Positions 18,073-26,612 are shown, numbered from the stretch's first letter. The stretch: 64,000 nt of DNA from an uncultured Catenibacillus sp. (GCA_934339005.1 CAKRHR010000001.1:104470-168469); one strand, 5' to 3'. Translations and numbers: made by a program. Notes: generated from the letters alone by a model not told the origin.

Positions 18073-18114
18073 ATATGACTATTTGCAATTTAATTTGTAG
18101 ATAGTCATATTTTT
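18073..18114 (+). terminator. Terminator after spoIIID
   Basis: ATATGACTAT pairs with ATAGTCATAT around an 18-base loop, followed by TTTT. It separates spoIIID from the RloAB pair. Confidence 0.75.
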
Positions 18115-18122
18115 GAAATATA

Positions 18123-18157
18123 AACATAAATATGAGATTTCTTCTCATATTTATGTT
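18123..18157. repeat. Perfect 14-bp inverted repeat at the rloAB promoter
   Basis: AACATAAATATGAG (18123-18136) and CTCATATTTATGTT (18144-18157) are exact complements around a 7-base spacer. The right arm ends in the first two bases of the -35 box TTGAAA. No T-run follows, so a terminator is unlikely; an operator for a dimeric regulator is the simpler reading. Confidence 0.75.
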
Positions 18158-18184
18158 GAAAAAAAACAAAAAATGGGATATAAT
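18156..18184 (+). promoter_or_regulatory. Promoter of rloAB
   Basis: TTGAAA and TATAAT separated by exactly 17 bases, 55 bases before the rloA start. A strong sigma-A-type promoter for the defence pair alone. Confidence 0.75.
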
Positions 18185-18238
18185 AAAAATATAGATATTA
18201 AATTGGACAAGAAGTTTAGAACAATGGAGGGAAATGAG

Positions 18239-19462
18239 ATGTTATGCCAATTTACAGTTAAAAATTTTAAGAGTATACGAGATGAGGTAACATTCGACAT
18301 GCAGGCTGCCGCCATTTCTGAACATGAAGACAGAGTTATAAAGGATAAAGATGAAGAATTGTATTTGCCAGTTTCTGCAATATATGGTCCAAATGGTGGA
18401 GGAAAATCAAATGTGCTTGAAGCGTTGCACAGTCTGGTTACAAAAGTGTTAAGACCTTTATACGCAACAAGTAACAACGAAGATATTGCGATAAAAATGA
18501 AAAGATTAGTGATAGATCCATTTGTATTTGATAAGAAATCAATAAATGAACCGACAGAATTTGAGGTATTCTTTAGAACAGAGTTGGCTGAATATCGATA
18601 TGAGTTAATTGTAAAAAAAGAAGTCATACTATATGAAAGACTAGATCGTATAAAGTTGGAAACAGGTCGGAAATCAGGTCTTTTTGAAAGAAATGAAGAA
18701 ATTGTTTTAAAAGGTGAATTTGCAAAGTTAAAAATCAGTAATGAATTATCCGATACATTACCATTGTTATCTTATTTGGGAATTACTTATAGCAAAAATA
18801 AGGTAGTTCAGGATGTATTAGGATGGTTTATTAAAAAAATTGATTTTTTGAATTATGGGAATCCAATTCAGGAAATGCGAATGGTTGTATCCAATTCTGA
18901 AGAAATAAAGAAATTAATGCTTCAAATGATTCAGGAGATGGATTTGGATATTGTTGATTTTCGATTTGAAGAAAAAGAAAATGAACGATTAGAAGTATTT
19001 ACAAAGCATAGGGTAGATGAATATGAAGCAGAGTTGAATTTGTTTGATGAATCCAGTGGAACTAGAAAGTTGTTTGGACTCTTGCCGTTTATTGCAGATA
19101 GTTTATTGCATGGAACAACTTTGGTAATAGATGAACTAGATGCAAAAATACATCCAGTTTTGTTGCGTTATATTATAATGATGTTTAATAATATGGAAAT
19201 TAATAAATATCATGCACAGTTGATTTTTACATCACATGATTTGTCCACAATGAACAGCAAAGTATTCAGAAGAGATGAAATCTGGTTTGTAGCGAAAGGT
19301 AATCACCAAAATTCAAAATTATATTCGCTTGTGGAGTTTAAGAATGAAAAAGGTGAATCTGTACGAAAAGATGCAAAGTTTGATAAACAGTATTTGGAAG
19401 GAAAATATGGTGCAGACCCTTACCTCAGAAAAATTATAGATTGGGGGATAGTGAATGGTTAA
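18239..19462 (+). CDS. rloA: AAA ATPase of an RloAB/AbiL-like defence pair
   Basis: A 407-residue SMC/ABC-like ATPase of the AAA_15/RloA group. Seen: N-terminal LCQFTVKNFKSIRDEVTFDM, Walker A GPNGGGKS at about 50-57, an ABC-signature-like FDESSGTRKLF and Walker B TTLVIDELDAKIHP, followed by the TSHDLSTMN switch. The start is at 18239 because GGAGGG lies 7 bases upstream; the frame is open 42 codons further without a ribosome site. The stop overlaps rloB by eight bases. Known: AbiLi/AbiLii of Lactococcus has this architecture and blocks phage. It probably senses infection or DNA ends and controls the effector RloB. Confidence 0.85.
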   Translation: MLCQFTVKNFKSIRDEVTFDMQAAAISEHEDRVIKDKDEELYLPVSAIYGPNGGGKSNVLEALHSLVTKVLRPLYATSNNEDIAIKMKRLVIDPFVFDKKSINEPTEFEVFFRTELAEYRYELIVKKEVILYERLDRIKLETGRKSGLFERNEEIVLKGEFAKLKISNELSDTLPLLSYLGITYSKNKVVQDVLGWFIKKIDFLNYGNPIQEMRMVVSNSEEIKKLMLQMIQEMDLDIVDFRFEEKENERLEVFTKHRVDEYEAELNLFDESSGTRKLFGLLPFIADSLLHGTTLVIDELDAKIHPVLLRYIIMMFNNMEINKYHAQLIFTSHDLSTMNSKVFRRDEIWFVAKGNHQNSKLYSLVEFKNEKGESVRKDAKFDKQYLEGKYGADPYLRKIIDWGIVNG

Positions 19463-20219
19463 ACGCTGCAGCAAAGAGAAGGCTAACTGGAAGAAAAAGC
19501 GTCGGCAGGAATATTTGGAAAAGAAAGAATTCCGGTATTATATTTTCTGCGAAGGACAAGCAACGGAACCAAAGTATTTTCAAGGATTTAAAAGATATAT
19601 TGAAGATAATCCGATTTATCGGGATATGGTATTGATTGAAATCGAAGGCTGCCAAGCTGAAACTATGAGGGTAATAGGAAAAGCCGAAGCATATGTTCGG
19701 GAGAACAAGATTACAAAAGGCCAAATTTGGTGTGTCTATGATAAAGATAGTTTTCCATCCAGTGACGTTAATGGTGTAGTTCAGAGAGCAAGTGTGTTGA
19801 ATCAAAAAAATCCGGATATTCAGTATCATGCTGCGTGGAGTAATGAATGCATTGAATTTTGGTTTATGCTACATTTTGCGTATTATACTTCAAATAATCA
19901 TCGGTCTGAGTATAAGAAATTTTTAAATCAGAAATTTCAGGAATTAGGCATTGGAAAATATGAGAAAAATATGGATGATATATTTGAAACGTTGATGAAT
20001 GGTGGAAGTCCGAAATTAGCAATTCGATATGCGAAACGAATTATCAAAAATGGAGAAGGAAAAACACCGGCAGAGATAGCACCTGGAACAAAGGTGTATG
20101 AGTTGGTGGAAGAACTGGCAAAATATTTGCCGGAAAAAATGAAAAATCAGTTCTTAGAAAATCAAAACTATCATAAAGATTTCAAAAGCCTAATTAATAT
20201 AAATAATAAGCTCAATTAA
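19455..20219 (+). CDS. rloB: RloB-family effector (Toprim-like), AbiLii-like
   Basis: A 254-residue RloB-family protein. Seen: a basic N-terminus (KKRRQEY), then FCEGQATEPKYF with Glu33, and WCVYDKDSF with Asp96 and Asp98. The Glu followed by a DxD on a beta strand is the acidic pattern of Toprim nucleases, as in OLD-family and PARIS effectors; assigning nuclease activity is inference. The Cys/Trp-rich middle (AAWSNECIEFWFMLHF) is typical of RloB. It overlaps rloA by eight bases, so the two are co-translated. With rloA it forms a candidate abortive-infection defence system. Confidence 0.85.
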   Translation: MVKRCSKEKANWKKKRRQEYLEKKEFRYYIFCEGQATEPKYFQGFKRYIEDNPIYRDMVLIEIEGCQAETMRVIGKAEAYVRENKITKGQIWCVYDKDSFPSSDVNGVVQRASVLNQKNPDIQYHAAWSNECIEFWFMLHFAYYTSNNHRSEYKKFLNQKFQELGIGKYEKNMDDIFETLMNGGSPKLAIRYAKRIIKNGEGKTPAEIAPGTKVYELVEELAKYLPEKMKNQFLENQNYHKDFKSLININNKLN

Positions 20220-20325
20220 TAAATATATGCATGTACATACATCATGACCTGCAATTTTGTAAATATTTTATGAAAAAATCATGTTAAAAATGAAATTTTT
20301 ATAAATATTTCTTTCAAAAATGGGA

Positions 20326-20353
20326 TTGACATTTTTTCTCAAAGATGTATAAT
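20326..20353 (+). promoter_or_regulatory. Promoter of the amt gene
   Basis: TTGACA and TATAAT separated by 16 bases, close to the sigma-A consensus. Transcription should start near 20360, immediately before the leader hairpin at 20366. Confidence 0.8.
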
Positions 20354-20365
20354 AATGGACATAGC

Positions 20366-20422
20366 AAAGGAGTTATCGCAGACGAGAGGGTCTGTTGATA
20401 GCTCCTTTTCTGTTTTATTTTT
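20366..20422 (+). promoter_or_regulatory. Attenuator-like terminator hairpin in the amt leader
   Basis: AAAGGAGTTATC pairs with GATAGCTCCTTT (12 bp, one G-T pair), topped by CAGAC/GTCTG with a GAGAGG hexaloop, and followed by a T-rich stretch (TTTTCTGTTTTATTTTT). It begins a few bases after the predicted transcription start and ends 65 bases before the ATG. Transcription would normally stop here unless something prevents the hairpin, suggesting nitrogen-dependent attenuation. Confidence 0.7.
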
Positions 20423-20486
20423 GAAGCTTCGTAAATTAAAACCCCAATACTTAAATAACCTTTACGGATGTGAGGAGGAGATTATT

Positions 20487-22310
20487 ATGACAGATGAGAT
20501 TATGCAATTTGTCAAAGAGTATGTCAATGGTGAAACCTGGGGCATCTGGTTTTTACTTGGTGCAGCCTTAGTATTTTGGATGCAGGCCGGTTTTGCAATG
20601 GTAGAAACTGGTTTTACGAGAGCAAAGAATGCAGGTAATATTATCATGAAGAACCTGATGGACTTCTGTATCGGTACACCGATGTTCATCATTATCGGTT
20701 TTGGATTATTCCTTGGTGAAGACCTTGCTGGTATTATTGGTAAACCTGGATTTGATATTTTTACAGACTATGCAAATTTTGACTGGTCTAACTTCGTATT
20801 TAACCTTGTATTTTGTGCCACTACAGCAACAATCGTTTCTGGTGCGATGGCAGAACGTACAAAATTCCTTTCCTATTGTGTTTATTCAGCAGTGATTTCA
20901 GCAGTGATTTATCCGATTGAAGCTCACTGGACATGGGGCGGCGGCTGGTTAGCACAGCTTGGCTTCCACGATTTCGCTGGTTCTAACTGTATTCATATGG
21001 TTGGTGGTGTCTGTGCCCTGATCGGTGCAGCCATTCTTGGACCTCGTATCGGTAAATTTGTTAAAGATAAAAAGACAGGTAAAGTTACAAAAGTTAATGC
21101 TTTTCCTGGACATAACCTTCCAATTGGCGCACTTGGTGTATTCATCCTCTGGCTTGGCTGGTATGGATTCAACGGTGCAGCCGCAACAACTGTAGAAGAA
21201 CTTGGTTCTATTTTCGTAACAACAACAATTGCACCTGCGATGGCAACAGTTGTATGTATGATCTTTACATGGATTAAATATGGTAAACCTGATGTTTCAA
21301 TGTGTCTGAATGCATCTTTAGCAGGCCTTGTAGCCATTACAGCACCTTGTGATGTATGTGATGCTTTGGGTGCAATTATTATTGGTAGTGTATCTGGTGT
21401 ATTAGTTGTCTTTGGTGTATGGCTTTGTGATTATGTACTTCATGTTGATGACCCTGTTGGTGCAGTTGCAGTACATTGCATGAATGGTATCTGGGGTACA
21501 TTAGCTGTTGGTTTATTTGCAACAGAATCTGCACCAGGTTTTGCAAGAGGCTTTGGTGATGGCGTGAACTTTGGTGCAAACCAGATTGCCGGTGCCGGTT
21601 TATTCTACGGCGGCGGATTTAAACAGCTTGGTATTCAGTTCGTAGGTTTGCTTGCGACAATGGCATGGACAGCAGTCACAATTACAATCGTATTCTTTGC
21701 AATTAAGAAAACAATCGGTCTTCGTGCTTCTGAAGAAGAGGAAATTACTGGTTTGGATGCAACAGAGCATGGACTTCCAAGTGCTTATGCAGGATTTTCA
21801 ATTACAGATATGTCTATGACAATGGATGTAAATGAAAATACAGACCTCGGTGAAAGCGATTATGAAGCAGCTTCCAAAGCTAAAATCGATAGAGCAATCC
21901 CAGTCGTTGCACAGTCCAGTGATTTGGATGCAAACGGTGTGCCAATCTTTAACACAGGTATGCATCGTGTTACAATTATTGCAAAATTGACAAAATTCGA
22001 TACATTAAAGAAAGCATTAAATGATCTTGGTGTTACAGGTATGACAGTAACACAGGTTATGGGTTGTGGTGTTCAGAAAGGCGCCGGAGAATATTATCGT
22101 GGTGTTGAAATGGATGCAACATTACTTCCTAAGATTAAAGTTGATGTTGTTGTCAGCCGCATCCCTGTTGAAGATGTGATTGAAGCAACAAAGAAAGCAT
22201 TGTACACAGGTCATATCGGCGATGGTAAGATTTTCGTATACAACGTATTAAAGGTTGTTAAAGTCAGAACAGGTGAGGAAGATTACTCAGCATTGCAGGA
22301 TGTGGAATAA
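20487..22310 (+). CDS. amt: Ammonium transporter fused to a P-II signalling domain
   Basis: A 607-residue protein: an Amt channel of about eleven transmembrane helices followed, from about residue 492 (MHRVTIIAKLTKFD), by a complete GlnK/P-II domain with the T-loop GEYYRG containing the Tyr that is modified in classical P-II. Amt imports ammonium; P-II normally is a separate trimer that plugs the channel. Here both are on one chain. The start at 20487 has GAGGAGGAG six bases upstream; an upstream in-frame extension to 20355 runs through the attenuator and is not coding. A linker of about 50 residues joins the parts. Fusions like this are known in some bacteria. Confidence 0.93.
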   Translation: MTDEIMQFVKEYVNGETWGIWFLLGAALVFWMQAGFAMVETGFTRAKNAGNIIMKNLMDFCIGTPMFIIIGFGLFLGEDLAGIIGKPGFDIFTDYANFDWSNFVFNLVFCATTATIVSGAMAERTKFLSYCVYSAVISAVIYPIEAHWTWGGGWLAQLGFHDFAGSNCIHMVGGVCALIGAAILGPRIGKFVKDKKTGKVTKVNAFPGHNLPIGALGVFILWLGWYGFNGAAATTVEELGSIFVTTTIAPAMATVVCMIFTWIKYGKPDVSMCLNASLAGLVAITAPCDVCDALGAIIIGSVSGVLVVFGVWLCDYVLHVDDPVGAVAVHCMNGIWGTLAVGLFATESAPGFARGFGDGVNFGANQIAGAGLFYGGGFKQLGIQFVGLLATMAWTAVTITIVFFAIKKTIGLRASEEEEITGLDATEHGLPSAYAGFSITDMSMTMDVNENTDLGESDYEAASKAKIDRAIPVVAQSSDLDANGVPIFNTGMHRVTIIAKLTKFDTLKKALNDLGVTGMTVTQVMGCGVQKGAGEYYRGVEMDATLLPKIKVDVVVSRIPVEDVIEATKKALYTGHIGDGKIFVYNVLKVVKVRTGEEDYSALQDVE

Positions 22311-22402
22311 TCGGAAGATTAAGCAATTCGATTAAAGTTAAAGTAAATTTTGACCATTAAAATTTAAATGATAGAAAATACAGACCATTAAAAAGTGTAT
22401 TG

Positions 22403-22450
22403 AGAAGCTGTTGCAAGCGTGTAAAAACGTGAAGTGGCAGCTTCTTTTTC
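22403..22450 (+). terminator. Terminator after amt
   Basis: AGAAGCTG pairs with CAGCTTCT across a loop that can itself form a short ACG/CGT stem, followed by TTTTTCT. It ends the amt transcript before the siroheme reductase gene. Confidence 0.75.
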
Positions 22451-22563
22451 TAACAAAAATCCATATATTTTAAAGGAAGCAAAACAAAAATCCTATGTAC
22501 AAGATAGAAAAATGAAGTTATAATTAAGAAATAATTAGAAAATTTTACAGGGAGGATAGATGG

Positions 22564-23562
22564 ATGACAATACAAATGGCAAAAGATGAATCTATGAATA
22601 GAAAAAATTCCGACAAAGATAAGGCAAATACTGAAGCGGTTTCTGGCTGTACAATCCCATCGGCAGATATCAAGCGTGTGAAAGGTCTGGGATTTTTAAA
22701 TCACAAAGGTACAAACAAGTTTAATGCCCGTGTAATTACACGAAACGGTCGTGTGACAACAGATGAGATGCAGGCTATCTGTGAGGCAGCAGCAAAGTAT
22801 GGTGACGGTCATATGATGATGACAACCCGTCTGACTGTGGAGGTGTCCGGCATTGATTATGAGAATATTGAAGCATTTACAGCATGTATTGAAAAGGCGG
22901 GCTTAAGCATCGGCGGTACAGGCAACAAAGTGCGCCCGGTTGTGTCCTGCAAAGGTACGACCTGCCAATATGGTAATTATGATACATATGCATTGAGTGA
23001 GGAAATTCATCATCGTTTTTATGAGGGATATCGTTCAGTGAGTCTGCCGCATAAATTTAAAATTGCTACAGGCGGATGTCCAAATAACTGTGTGAAGCCA
23101 AATTTAAATGATGTTGGTATTATCGGCATTAACATACCGAATTATAAAACAGAACTTTGTCGTGGATGTAAGAAATGTAAAATCGAAGAAGCCTGTCCGA
23201 TGCATGCAGTCAAAGTCATTGACGGTAAAATCACAAGAGATACATCTGTCTGTAATACATGTGGCCGTTGCGTAGGTAAATGTGTATTCCATTGCAATGA
23301 TGAGAGTACAAAGGGCTGGAGAATGTATGTCGGTGGCTGTTGGGGCAAAAAGGTCGCCCAGGGCAAGATGCTTTCAAAAGTTTTTACAGATAAAGAAGAT
23401 GTCTTAAATACCATCGAAAAAGTGATTTTATTCTTCAAATCTGAGGGTATTGCAGGAGAACGTCTGGCAGACACAGTGGAACGCGTTGGCTTTGAAAAAG
23501 CAGAGGCGATGATTCTTGGGGATGAATTATTTGCCCGTAAGGATGAAATCCTGGAAAAATAA
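22564..23562 (+). CDS. Siroheme [4Fe-4S] sulfite/nitrite reductase-like protein with two ferredoxin clusters
   Basis: A 332-residue reductase. Seen: the siroheme/[4Fe-4S] ligands CKGTTC (C129, C134) and CPNNC (C172, C176), then two ferredoxin-type sites, CRGCKKC...C (from C199) and CNTCGRCVGKC (from C230). This resembles AsrC, the catalytic subunit of anaerobic sulfite reductase, and the small Fsr-like proteins of methanogens. The usual AsrA and AsrB electron-transfer subunits are not adjacent. It may reduce sulfite or nitrite using ferredoxin. The start has GGGAGGAT about 8 bases upstream. Substrate is uncertain. Confidence 0.85.
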   Translation: MTIQMAKDESMNRKNSDKDKANTEAVSGCTIPSADIKRVKGLGFLNHKGTNKFNARVITRNGRVTTDEMQAICEAAAKYGDGHMMMTTRLTVEVSGIDYENIEAFTACIEKAGLSIGGTGNKVRPVVSCKGTTCQYGNYDTYALSEEIHHRFYEGYRSVSLPHKFKIATGGCPNNCVKPNLNDVGIIGINIPNYKTELCRGCKKCKIEEACPMHAVKVIDGKITRDTSVCNTCGRCVGKCVFHCNDESTKGWRMYVGGCWGKKVAQGKMLSKVFTDKEDVLNTIEKVILFFKSEGIAGERLADTVERVGFEKAEAMILGDELFARKDEILEK

Positions 23563-23634
23563 CCTGTAGAAAAGTTTAATTGATGTTTAATCAATTATTG
23601 ATATATTAAATTGTTTAGAATCAATTAGGCAAAT

Positions 23635-23682
23635 AAAAAAAACAGCGATGCATGAGTTATCACCCGTGTATCGCTGTTTTTT
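23635..23682. terminator. Bidirectional terminator between reductase and purA
   Basis: AAAAAACAGCGATGCATG pairs with CGTGTATCGCTGTTTTTT with two G-T pairs; A-run on one side and T-run on the other serve both the plus-strand reductase and the minus-strand purA gene. Confidence 0.88.
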
Positions 23683-23716
23683 ATGTTATAAAATAATCTA
23701 ATCACAAATCACGTGA

Positions 23717-25000
23717 TTATTTGTTTCTGTAAATAATGTCATGTCTTCCAGGACCGTTAGAAATCATAGTGATTGGGAAGCCAATCTGTTCCTCAACGAA
23801 TTCGATGTATTTACGGCAGTTTTCAGGAAGGTCTTCATACTTCTTGATACCGCGGATATCACTTTTCCAACCAGGAAGTGTTTTAAGTACAGGTTTTGCT
23901 TTTTCGAGTAAAGCTGTTGTTGGGAATTCTGTTGTCACTTCACCGTCGATGTCATAGCCGACACAAACAGGAATTTCATCCAGATAACCAAGTACATCAA
24001 GTACTGTAAAAGCAACATCTGTTGTACCCTGCATTCTGCAGCCGTATTTGGAAGCAACACAGTCGAACCAGCCCATACGTCTTGGACGGCCTGTAGTAGC
24101 ACCAAATTCACCGCCGTCACCACCACGGCGTCTTAATTCGTCAGCTTCATCGCCAAAAATTTCTGATACGAATGCACCGGCACCTACAGCACTTGAGTAA
24201 GCTTTACATACAGTGACAATCTGTTTGATTTCGTATGGTGGGATACCAGCACCTACAGCACCGTAACCGGCAAGTGTAGAAGATGATGTAACCATAGGAT
24301 AAATACCATGATCAGGGTCTTTAAGGGAGCCTAACTGACCTTCAAGAAGGACTGTCTTGCCTTCTTTTAATGCGTTCCAGAGGAAAAGAGAAGTATCACA
24401 TACAAATGGCTTGATCATCTCTTTGTATGATTTTAATTCTTCCATGATATCATCTGGATTTAACAGTGGTTTATGATATAAATGTTCAAGCAGGACATTC
24501 TTTGTCTGGCATACGCGTTCAACTTTATCTCTTAAAATATCTTCATCCTCGAAAAGTTCGCTGACCTGGAAACCGATTTTTGCATATTTATCTGAGTAAA
24601 ATGGTGCGATGCCGGATTTTGTGGAACCAAAAGATTTACCTGCAAGGCGTTCTTCCTCATATTCATCAAATTTAACGTGGTAAGACATAACCATCTGTGC
24701 GCGGTCAGAAATTTTGATCTTTGGCATAGGTACATCTTTATCAGTGATGGATTTCACTTCATTAAATAATACAGGAATGTTCAATGCAACACCGTTACCA
24801 ATAACGCTTGTTGTGTGGTCGTAAAATACGCCGGATGGTAATGTATGCAGTGCAAATTTACCATAATTATTTACGATAGTATGACCTGCATTGGCACCTC
24901 CTTGAAATCTTACGATAATGTCAGAATCTTCTGCAAGCATGTCGGTGATTTTGCCTTTTCCTTCATCGCCCCAGTTTGCGCCAACGATAGCTTTAACCAT
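23717..25000 (-). CDS. purA: Adenylosuccinate synthetase
   Basis: A 427-residue PurA that joins IMP and aspartate with GTP to give adenylosuccinate, the first committed step to AMP. Seen: N-terminal VKAIVGANWGDEGKGK (GTP loop with catalytic Asp), GGANAGHT, GQLGSLKDPDHGIYPMVTSS, and the TGRPRRMGWFD segment. The start is at 25000, with AGGAGG nine bases upstream; the open frame reaches 25060 without support. No purine riboswitch was found upstream. It stands alone, convergent to the reductase gene. Confidence 0.97.
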   Translation of the reverse strand: MVKAIVGANWGDEGKGKITDMLAEDSDIIVRFQGGANAGHTIVNNYGKFALHTLPSGVFYDHTTSVIGNGVALNIPVLFNEVKSITDKDVPMPKIKISDRAQMVMSYHVKFDEYEEERLAGKSFGSTKSGIAPFYSDKYAKIGFQVSELFEDEDILRDKVERVCQTKNVLLEHLYHKPLLNPDDIMEELKSYKEMIKPFVCDTSLFLWNALKEGKTVLLEGQLGSLKDPDHGIYPMVTSSSTLAGYGAVGAGIPPYEIKQIVTVCKAYSSAVGAGAFVSEIFGDEADELRRRGGDGGEFGATTGRPRRMGWFDCVASKYGCRMQGTTDVAFTVLDVLGYLDEIPVCVGYDIDGEVTTEFPTTALLEKAKPVLKTLPGWKSDIRGIKKYEDLPENCRKYIEFVEEQIGFPITMISNGPGRHDIIYRNK

Positions 25001-25320
25001 AATAGAATTCCTCCTGAGTTTTATGCTAAAAATAATTATCAGAAACTGTGAAAAACACAATATTTCTGTAATTTTAAATTATGGACTACTTTATGTATAT
25101 TACTATATTTTGCGGCAAATGTAAAGGGCATAAACGTAAGAATATAGGGTGTAAAACATGCATATATAGGGGAAAATAGAAAGTATTAGCAAAAGAATAT
25201 GAATATTATAATTTTAATAATTGAGGACACGGTGCAGGATGCAGAGTAATTTTTTATAATATCAAGTTCATGTAAAAATATTGGAAACAGCGTGATGGCT
25301 GGAATGGACGGGATTTGAAT
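25001..25320. other. Intergenic region upstream of purA
   Basis: AT-rich spacer between the purA start and the terminator of the next minus-strand gene. It should hold the purA promoter, but no element is convincing, and the conserved core of the purine riboswitch was not seen. No ORF supported. Confidence 0.4.
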
Positions 25321-25351
25321 AAAGAAAAACGGAAGCTTATAAAAGCCTCCG
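25321..25351 (-). terminator. Terminator of the DUF6465 gene
   Basis: On the minus strand CGGAGGCTT pairs with AAGCTTCCG (one G-T pair) around a tiny loop, followed by TTTTTCTTT. Confidence 0.75.
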
Positions 25352-25432
25352 CCAATAATCTGTCAAGTATGTAAATATTAGTCCGATGATAAGTCAAATG
25401 ATAAGTAAAATGTTGAATCTTTGAGCAATCAA

Positions 25433-25630
25433 TTATAAATCGATTTTGCCTGAAACAGAATCATTAATCACATAGTAAGCAGCCTGTTCTTCAGGTTTTG
25501 TATAAATGCTTAATGTTTTAATATCTTTAACTTTGTTGCCTTCATTAACCCAGAGTTCTTTAACAGTAGCAACAACGTCTTTTTCTTCAATCTGTTTACC
25601 GGCGTACTCTACAAAAAATGATGTTTTCAT
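25433..25630 (-). CDS. DUF6465 family protein (small, unknown function)
   Basis: A 65-residue soluble protein starting MKTSFFVEYAGKQIEEKDVV and containing KELWVNEGNKVKDIKTLSIY and a Tyr-rich PEEQAAYYVIND stretch. It matches my memory of DUF6465, a small family widespread in Clostridia and usually encoded alone. AGGAGG lies 5 bases before the ATG and a terminator follows, so it is a monocistronic gene. Function is not known. Confidence 0.8.
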   Translation of the reverse strand: MKTSFFVEYAGKQIEEKDVVATVKELWVNEGNKVKDIKTLSIYTKPEEQAAYYVINDSVSGKIDL

Positions 25631-25993
25631 AGTTCCTCCTTGAAATCTCTATAAAAAAATAATCTATTTTTATCAAATGTAATTTTAATACATTTTTAAG
25701 GCGTTTGCAACTTTTCTTTTCAGGGCAGAAAAATCACTTGGAAAAGCATTGGAAATATACACAAATATCCTTATAAACTACGGTTGAAATCGAGGTTTTT
25801 GCAAAAAATGGAAAAGAAAAAACATATGAAAAATTAGCTAAGATGTTCAATTTTAAAGCTGAAAATCAAATGGATTTGCCTAAATTGTAGAAAAAACACA
25901 TAAATGCATAGAATTATAAAAAAAGCACTGTAAAAATTATCATTTTTGCTTTAAAATGGTAGTAGACTAAAGAGCAGAAAGGACACGAATGAA
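25631..25993. other. Divergent intergenic region before hisH
   Basis: A 363-base AT-rich spacer between the divergent DUF6465 and hisH genes. It must contain both promoters, but no clear -35/-10 pair stands out and no ORF is supported. No T-box signature was seen before hisH. Confidence 0.4.
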
Positions 25994-26599
25994 ATGATAG
26001 CAATTATCGACTACGATGCGGGAAATCTGAGAAGTGTTGAAAAAGCCCTTCAGACGATTGGCTGTGATACACTTGTGACAAGAGATAGAGATGAAATTAT
26101 GGCTGCGGACAAAATCATTTTACCGGGTGTCGGCGCTTTTGGCGATGCGATGGGAAAATTAAAACAATACGGACTTGTGCAGACTATTCATGATGCGATT
26201 GACGCAAAAAAGCCATTTCTTGGTATTTGTCTGGGCCTCCAGTTGTTATTTGAGAGCAGTGAAGAAACAGAAGGTGTTGCCGGACTTGGTGTCCTCCCGG
26301 GAAAGATTTTGAGAATCCCTGATGCACCGGGCATTAAGATTCCGCATATGGGCTGGAATTCGCTGCATATCAACCCGAACTCAAGATTATTTAAAGATAT
26401 TCCGGAAAATACATATGTTTATTTTGTACATTCTTATTATCTTCAGGCGGGTAATCCTGAGGATGTGGCGGCAACCACTGAGTACAGTACATTGATTCAT
26501 GCGGCAGTGGAACATGACAATATTTTTGCATGCCAGTTCCACCCGGAAAAGAGCAGCACGCTGGGACTTAGGATTCTTGATAATTTTGCAAAGATGTAG
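25994..26599 (+). CDS. hisH: Imidazole glycerol phosphate synthase, glutaminase subunit HisH
   Basis: A 201-residue class-I glutamine amidotransferase that supplies ammonia to HisF in histidine synthesis. Seen: N-terminal IAIIDYDAGNLRSVEKAL, the nucleophile Cys in FLGICLGLQLLFE and the catalytic His-Glu in CQFHPEKSS. hisF begins 13 bases after its stop. The other his genes are not in the window, so the pair is separated from them here. A weak GAAAGG ribosome site precedes the ATG. Confidence 0.96.
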   Translation: MIAIIDYDAGNLRSVEKALQTIGCDTLVTRDRDEIMAADKIILPGVGAFGDAMGKLKQYGLVQTIHDAIDAKKPFLGICLGLQLLFESSEETEGVAGLGVLPGKILRIPDAPGIKIPHMGWNSLHINPNSRLFKDIPENTYVYFVHSYYLQAGNPEDVAATTEYSTLIHAAVEHDNIFACQFHPEKSSTLGLRILDNFAKM

Positions 26600-26612
26600 G
26601 GAGAGGAACGCT

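Noticed and set aside
18113..18238. N-terminal extension of RloA
   Set aside because: The extension spans the palindrome and the promoter and has no ribosome site; GGAGGG supports 18239.
20366..20408. ANTAR-target antitermination RNA upstream of amt
   Set aside because: Only one hairpin is seen and its hexaloop GAGAGG does not fit the A1/G4 pattern; the plain attenuator reading was kept.
20355..20486. N-terminal extension of the amt protein
   Set aside because: It would be translated through the leader hairpin, and the strong ribosome site lies before the ATG at 20487.
25001..25200. Purine riboswitch upstream of purA
   Set aside because: No complement of the conserved purine aptamer core was found on the minus strand.
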